A DNA stretch of 45,432 nucleotides from Halomonas colorata (GTDB lineage Bacteria > Pseudomonadota > Gammaproteobacteria > Pseudomonadales > Halomonadaceae), in contig NZ_JABUZA010000039.1 of assembly GCF_014897985.1 (NCBI RefSeq), positions 1 to 45,432 of the forward strand. The letters run 5' to 3'. Below are positions 41,140 through 45,432 of this stretch, one piece after another (positions within the stretch are counted from its first letter, which is position 1; each line of letters opens with the position of its first letter). The position numbers and the translations under genes are program-made. A model generated the notes under the pieces. The model made no database searches and had not been told where the DNA came from. It worked only from the letters and a program-made list of their open reading frames with translations.

Positions 41140-42138
41140 CTACGCGCTTGATAGAGTTGTGTCAGAGGTTTCTACCAGCTCACTTTTACGGGCAAAGTGA
41201 TGCTGGGCAAACGCCACACGCTCTTCAACGGCGACTCCTTCAGGCTGACGTTCAATCAGATCAAGCCGACGGCGCAAACCTTCGCCATTGGTCATTTGAA
41301 TCGCAAGGCCAGGGCGCGCATTTAACTCAAGCAGCATGGGTCCATGTTGCCGATCCAAAACCATATCCGTGCCCAAGTAGCCCAGGCCGGTCATTTCATA
41401 ACAGCCTGCTGCCAGGTTTAACAAGGTGTCCCACTGGGGAACCACCAGGCTTGCCAAGTCATGACCTGTATCGGGGTGGCTAAAGCAGGGGCGGTCAAAC
41501 TGAACACCACGCAGGGCTTCGCCGGTGGCGATATTCAAACCCACTCCTACGGCGCCCTGGTGCAGGTTGGCTTTACCATCGGAGGCGGCAGTCGATAGCC
41601 GCATCATTGCCATGACGGGATAGCCTTTGAATACGATAACCCGGATATCCGGCACGCCTTCGTAGGTATAGGCCATCAGGCTTTCTTCGAAATTAATCAG
41701 CGTTTCGATAATCGCCACATCGGGTGAGCCGCCCAGCGAATATAGCCCTGAAAGGATGTTGGAAACATGGCGCTCCACGTCTTCAAGGGTCTGTTGCGCA
41801 CCACTGGGCTTCACGAACTGATTATCGACGACTTTTTCGATAACCAGAATGCCTTTGCCGCCACTGCCTTTGGCAGGCTTGATCACAAACCCGTTATGGC
41901 CAGTGAGCATATCGCCAATATGTTTGACGCCAAACTGCGTGCCAACGGTGCCAATCAGTTCAGGCGTAGTGATGCCATACTGCTGTGCTAACAGCTTGGT
42001 TTTCAGTTTGTCATCGACCAGCGGATAAAGGCGGCGTGAATTATAGCGGCCGATGTAACGAATATTACGCCGGTTCATCCCGATGATACCCTTATCCCGC
42101 AACCGCGTTGGCCACGTCCAATTCTGCAGCCAACTCAT
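41140..42138 (-). CDS. RimK-like ATP-grasp (alpha-L-glutamate ligase-like) protein
   Basis: This 332-residue ATP-grasp enzyme has the lysine and glycine loop FVIKPAKGSGGKGILVIEK (about 86-104) and the metal-binding LLELNARPGLAIQM near 268-281. The family joins amino acids to an acceptor by a carboxyl-phosphate intermediate; RimK adds glutamate to ribosomal protein S6. This subgroup is always found with a 7TM/inactive transglutaminase protein and a retropepsin-like protease, as here. The start ATG 42138 overlaps the 7TM gene (ATGA). The acceptor is unknown. Confidence 0.9.
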   Translation of the reverse strand: MSWLQNWTWPTRLRDKGIIGMNRRNIRYIGRYNSRRLYPLVDDKLKTKLLAQQYGITTPELIGTVGTQFGVKHIGDMLTGHNGFVIKPAKGSGGKGILVIEKVVDNQFVKPSGAQQTLEDVERHVSNILSGLYSLGGSPDVAIIETLINFEESLMAYTYEGVPDIRVIVFKGYPVMAMMRLSTAASDGKANLHQGAVGVGLNIATGEALRGVQFDRPCFSHPDTGHDLASLVVPQWDTLLNLAAGCYEMTGLGYLGTDMVLDRQHGPMLLELNARPGLAIQMTNGEGLRRRLDLIERQPEGVAVEERVAFAQHHFARKSELVETSDTTLSSA

Positions 42139-43658
42139 GATGGCTTCTCATCGTCGGTGATCGGCTTAAAGCGACGTAGTTCCAGCAAGCGGTAGCCGGT
42201 GTAGTTACCCAGCAGCAGAATAAGCGCCATTAAAATCAGTTGAACACCCAGGAAATTAAAGGTGATGTGGCGCACCCAGGGATTGTTCATAGCCAAGTAG
42301 GCGAGTACAGCGGTTAATAAGCTGCCGCCCCCTTGGATGAGTACCTGTTTGGGGCCTTCTTCTTCCCAGAGAATCGACATCCGTTCAATAGTCCAGGCCA
42401 GGATGATCATGGGGAAAAAGGTAACCGTAAGCCCGGCACTTAGACCCATGCGATACGCCAATACGGTAAAAATAGAGATAATGGCGATAACCGTTATGAT
42501 GACTGCCGAGACCCTGGCCACCAATAGAAGGTTTAGATAAGATAAATAGTTACGAATAACTAAACCAACTGCAACGATAAGCAGAAAGCCGATCAGGCCG
42601 GTAAGCAGCGTTGTTTGAATAAAGGCGAGGGCAATAAGCACCGGCATAAACGTGCCCGATGTTTTGATACCCACCAATACGCGCAAGAACACTACCACCA
42701 GCGCACCAATCGGTATTAGTAGAATAGTTTGGAAGAGCGCCTGCTCTTCAAGCGGTAGGCTGTGAATTGAGAAATTCACCAGCGTATCGTCAGAGTAGTG
42801 GTTACGCACCGCCGCCGAGGCCGGTTGATAGTGCGTAAGCATGGAGAACATCACCCGCGAGTTAGTGCCGCCTTCAACTTCCAGTACCGCGCGGCCACCA
42901 GTTTCCCACAGCAGCAAGTTTTCAGGCTGACCCTGCTCTCCAGTGACAGGATTGAAGAGCGCCCATTGATTAGCAGGTTCATCAAAGACCTGGATCCAAC
43001 TGCTCAAGGCTTGCCGGCGGCGGCCATCTTCAAGCAGTAGGCCACTGACTTCACGGGCTTGCACACCCGCTTGATTGAGCAGTCGCACTATTAGCGTTGA
43101 GGGAGCTTCTTGGGTAAGCAGGAGTCGAGCATTTTCACCCTGACGCTCGCCGTTTATATCAAGAATAAGCTCACGTGCAAACGTGGCGTTATTAGCGCTA
43201 CGTGCCCATGCTCTATCAATTAGCTGGCTAGCTGCAGAGTCATAAGGGCTTTCCCAGGGCGTTGACGACGTTAGCCCCGGCGGTGTTTGTATGGGAGGAC
43301 GTGCATCAGGTGAAACTAACATTTGTACGGAGTAGTAAAGCTGCTGACTACCCGCCGCGTCCCGAATGGTCCATTGTGCCTGACGACCTAGCTCATCCGC
43401 CTGATATGCTAAGCCATAGCCAGAAGAGGCGGTATTTTCGGTAAGCACCCGAAAGCCTGTCTGGTGAGAGGGTAGCGCTAGATCAACCTGTACCGGGCCA
43501 TTTTGAGCATTGAAGTTAATCACCGCCTCAATTTCCCACACCTGGCGCTGTTCGCCTGGTACCCAAGGAATTTCAAACTGAAGATGCCTATGCACACTGG
43601 TGGCAATACCTGCCACCAGAAGTAAACCTACAATGATATAAAACGGAAGCCGGGACAT
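42135..43658 (-). CDS. Inactive transglutaminase fused to seven transmembrane helices
   Basis: This is a 507-residue inner-membrane protein. An N-terminal helix (FYIIVGLLLVAGIATSV) is followed by a periplasmic domain of about 270 residues with a transglutaminase-like fold but no catalytic Cys-His-Asp set. Seven helices (about 310-490) follow, and a basic cytoplasmic end. The family is known as UUP1/7TM inactive transglutaminase. It is tied to the protease upstream and the ATP-grasp ligase downstream, and may relay a periplasmic signal to the ligase. That is inference from clustering. Confidence 0.88.
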   Translation of the reverse strand: MSRLPFYIIVGLLLVAGIATSVHRHLQFEIPWVPGEQRQVWEIEAVINFNAQNGPVQVDLALPSHQTGFRVLTENTASSGYGLAYQADELGRQAQWTIRDAAGSQQLYYSVQMLVSPDARPPIQTPPGLTSSTPWESPYDSAASQLIDRAWARSANNATFARELILDINGERQGENARLLLTQEAPSTLIVRLLNQAGVQAREVSGLLLEDGRRRQALSSWIQVFDEPANQWALFNPVTGEQGQPENLLLWETGGRAVLEVEGGTNSRVMFSMLTHYQPASAAVRNHYSDDTLVNFSIHSLPLEEQALFQTILLIPIGALVVVFLRVLVGIKTSGTFMPVLIALAFIQTTLLTGLIGFLLIVAVGLVIRNYLSYLNLLLVARVSAVIITVIAIISIFTVLAYRMGLSAGLTVTFFPMIILAWTIERMSILWEEEGPKQVLIQGGGSLLTAVLAYLAMNNPWVRHITFNFLGVQLILMALILLLGNYTGYRLLELRRFKPITDDEKPS

Positions 43659-43696
43659 GAAAATTCCTTTTAGCGAAAAGCGGCGGGGGAGCGCGG

Positions 43697-44545
43697 TTAC
43701 TCTTCGGTATCGTCTTGATCAACCGCTTCGTCTTCAGCGGCTTGTTCAGCGGGTTCGCCACCAGGAAATTCCGGGCGCTCATGAATGTAGTTTTGCGCCA
43801 CATCAATGATCGCAATATCCATCAGGAAACGACGACCCAGCAGTACCGGATAATCCAAATGGGTGCGATCGTTTAAGGTAAACTGAACGTTTTCGCGGAT
43901 GGGGCCAAGCGTCATCAATAAGGAAATCACTGGGCGCGATGCTTCGCCGGAAGCTTGCACTATACGTACACGACGCTCGACAGGCGCTTCAATCCACTCA
44001 TCACGCAGTGATTCCACAACAACGTCATCGTCATTGAGGGCCAGCTTGAAGCGTACCCAATCTTCGCCGTCACGCTCGAACCGGGTAATCTCAGAGGCTG
44101 ACAAGGATGACGTGTTGGCACCAGAATCGACGCGGGCTTTTAAATAGGTACCGATACTGGGTAAACCGACCCATTCGTTACGGCCCAGCGTGGCCTTGGT
44201 TTCAAGAGACTCATCAATATTACACTCTTCGCGAATAACAATCGGCTCTTCGCCGCGAGCCTCAAGCTCTTGTATATCACTGCGTAACAGACGCACAAGA
44301 CTTCCAACCTCACGAACGTCGGCTGTCAGAGTCTTTTGCTGGCTGAGCTGCTGGTCTTGATGCTGTGCGTTAGCACCGCATTGCTGCGTTAGCGTGTCTT
44401 GCAGTTCGAGTATTCGCGAATTAAACGACGCTTCGCTTAATGGCGGTGGTTCATTTGATTCTGGCGGCTGTAGGGCACAGCCTGAGAACAAAAGTGATAA
44501 ACCAGCCATCAGCCACAAAACACCTGGGCGCATAACGAGTGACAT
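43697..44545 (-). CDS. Retropepsin-like aspartic protease, lipoprotein ("ATP-dependent zinc protease" family)
   Basis: This is a 282-residue lipoprotein. The signal (LSLLFSG-C23) has a lipobox, so it is anchored in the membrane facing the periplasm. A helical region (about 40-100) precedes the domain, which carries the retropepsin catalytic motif DSGANTSSL with D140. The old name 'ATP-dependent zinc protease' is not supported by any ATP or zinc motif. It heads the cluster with the 7TM protein (38 bases) and ATP-grasp ligase. An acidic C-terminal tail (AAEDEAVDQDD) is present. Confidence 0.87.
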   Translation of the reverse strand: MSLVMRPGVLWLMAGLSLLFSGCALQPPESNEPPPLSEASFNSRILELQDTLTQQCGANAQHQDQQLSQQKTLTADVREVGSLVRLLRSDIQELEARGEEPIVIREECNIDESLETKATLGRNEWVGLPSIGTYLKARVDSGANTSSLSASEITRFERDGEDWVRFKLALNDDDVVVESLRDEWIEAPVERRVRIVQASGEASRPVISLLMTLGPIRENVQFTLNDRTHLDYPVLLGRRFLMDIAIIDVAQNYIHERPEFPGGEPAEQAAEDEAVDQDDTEE

Positions 44546-44814
44546 CCTTGAAAAATAAAAAGGAATGATAAGGAGATGGGGGACTAGTGTCCAACGACAT
44601 CACATTATTTCGAGTATCTTAATTACGCAAAGTGATTCAATATAATTAGCCTGAAAGACTGGGCCTAGCGTCAACATCCTCGCACTTACGGAAGGTTACA
44701 TTGTGGCGGAGGCGCAAACTATTGCTATCCAACATTTCTATACCATCCAATTCAACGCTAAAGCTAGTAGACATGCACTATGCTGCAAAAAAATACAACG
44801 ACAGGGACTGTTAG

Positions 44815-45387
44815 ATGCTGAGTAAAAAATTTAACTTACCTTCGGTCATTCTTATTGTGGAAGATCAAGCCTCTGACGCGCTTGCCCTAGGAGAGCTAGT
44901 ACGAGATCTAGGTGACGTTTATATAGCCAGCAATGGCTTTTCGGGTCTGGCTATGGCAAAAGAGGCCAAACCAGACCTTGTGCTTTTGGACATTGAAATG
45001 CACGGGATGGATGGTTTTGCGGTTTGCAAAGCATTGAAAACCGACCCTGATTTATGCAATGCAGCTGTCATTTTTGTTACCTCGCATGCCGAAACGGGCA
45101 ATGAGTTGCGTGCGCTGGAATATGGGGGCATTGGCTTTATCCGTAAACCACTAAATTTTCCTGTGGCAAGAGCGCATATAAAAGCACACCTGGCATTACG
45201 AAGTGAGGCAAAGAGACTAACCCACCATGATGCGCTGACAGGCTTACCAAATCGAATTTTACTTCAGGAGCGCTCAGAACAAGCCTTGAACATTGCGCGT
45301 CGTAATCACAGTCGCGTAGCAATGTTGTTATTAGATCTAGATAATTTCAAAGGTATGAATCGCCCCGGGTTTCGTAGACACCTCTAG
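44815..45387 (+). pseudogene. REC-GGDEF response regulator, interrupted by IS3-family insertion
   Basis: The first 180 residues are host-coded. A receiver domain has acidic residues ED (about 17-18), phospho-acceptor Asp in DLVLLDIEMHGMDG and Lys in IRKPLNF. A GGDEF domain then starts with HHDALTGLPNRILLQE and DLDNFKG. At 45356 the frame enters the IS and ends ten codons later. The GG(D/E)EF catalytic signature is lost, so this copy cannot make cyclic di-GMP; the receiver part may still be made. The rest of the gene should lie beyond the IS. Confidence 0.9.
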
Positions 45388-45432
45388 GCCTTATACTAAA
45401 GGTACCTAGGAGGATCCATGAGCCGTCCCCGT
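45356..45432 (+). mobile_element. Left end of an IS3-family insertion sequence (partial)
   Basis: The terminal repeat begins TGAATCGCCCCGG at 45356 and ends TAGACACC at 45382. It matches the reverse complement of 51-77 at 22 of 27 positions. The orfA start follows at 45418. The copy is oriented like the one at the left edge, and exactly 77 bases of each are in the window. Confidence 0.87.
45418..45432 (+). CDS. IS3-family OrfA start, partial
   Basis: AGGAGG (45408-45413) lies 4 bases before ATG 45418; five codons (MSRPR) remain before the window ends. The place, 62 bases inside the left repeat, is usual for the first ORF of an IS3-family element. Confidence 0.6.

Overview
The window looks like one contig of a moderately halophilic gammaproteobacterium of the Halomonas/Vreelandella type. 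This is inferred from gene content and protein flavour (BCCT osmolyte carrier, msrPQ, tusDCB-tusE, pat, a 7TM/ATP-grasp/retropepsin cluster); no species marker is present. Both ends are cut 77 bases inside copies of the same IS3-family element: the left end holds the transposase C-terminus and right inverted repeat (1-77), the right end the left inverted repeat and the start of orfA (45356-45432). Each IS copy breaks a host gene: a type III polyketide synthase on the left and a REC-GGDEF response regulator on the right.

Layout. (1) 78-4093, + strand: type III PKS (5' truncated), SAM methyltransferase, FAD oxidoreductase and an MscS-type channel, tightly packed. The first three resemble pathways that turn an alkylresorcinol-like product into a methylated, oxidised (quinone-like) lipid. 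(2) 4097-10900: an AT-richer, loosely packed region of small and stress-type genes: two small hypothetical proteins, two acidic zinc-ribbon proteins, a Crp/Fnr regulator, a PoxB-like ThDP enzyme, a flavodoxin-fold reductase and a hemerythrin. It also holds a strong candidate CsrA/RsmA-sequestering small RNA (about 5311-5470) and a four-unit array of 14-bp near-palindromes (9177-9232). (3) 10906-15353: aldo/keto reductase, small membrane protein, dienelactone hydrolase, Bax-inhibitor-1 protein and the tRNA 2-thiolation relay tusD-C-B-E. (4) 15350-19852: XRE-cupin regulator, HDAC-like deacetylase and, divergently, a Pat-type protein acetyltransferase; the last two form a probable reversible lysine-acetylation pair. 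(5) 19941-22916: pdxH, DUF2069, wrbA, a gamma-glutamylcyclotransferase-fold protein and an Smr-domain protein. (6) 23138-24777: a hipBA-type toxin-antitoxin pair behind palindromic operator candidates. (7) 24874-32231, - strand: metH, a MATE exporter, cysI-type sulfite reductase and DUF934. (8) 32490-36718: nfuA, a divergent BCCT carrier and the msrPQ methionine sulfoxide repair system. (9) 36916-39335: a KfrA-like coiled-coil DNA-binding protein divergent from a complete tyrosine recombinase, with two inverted repeats of 10-bp spacing between them. (10) 39428-44545: sufE, facing a probable six-gene - strand operon: lipoprotein retropepsin-like protease, 7TM/inactive transglutaminase, RimK-like ATP-grasp ligase, zur, hisI, yidD.

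Most of the window is ordinary chromosomal housekeeping. The observations most worth a second look are the candidate CsrA-sponge RNA, the KfrA/recombinase pair with its palindromes, the 14-bp operator-like array, the zur-hisI-yidD coupling, and the IS-decapitated PKS operon.
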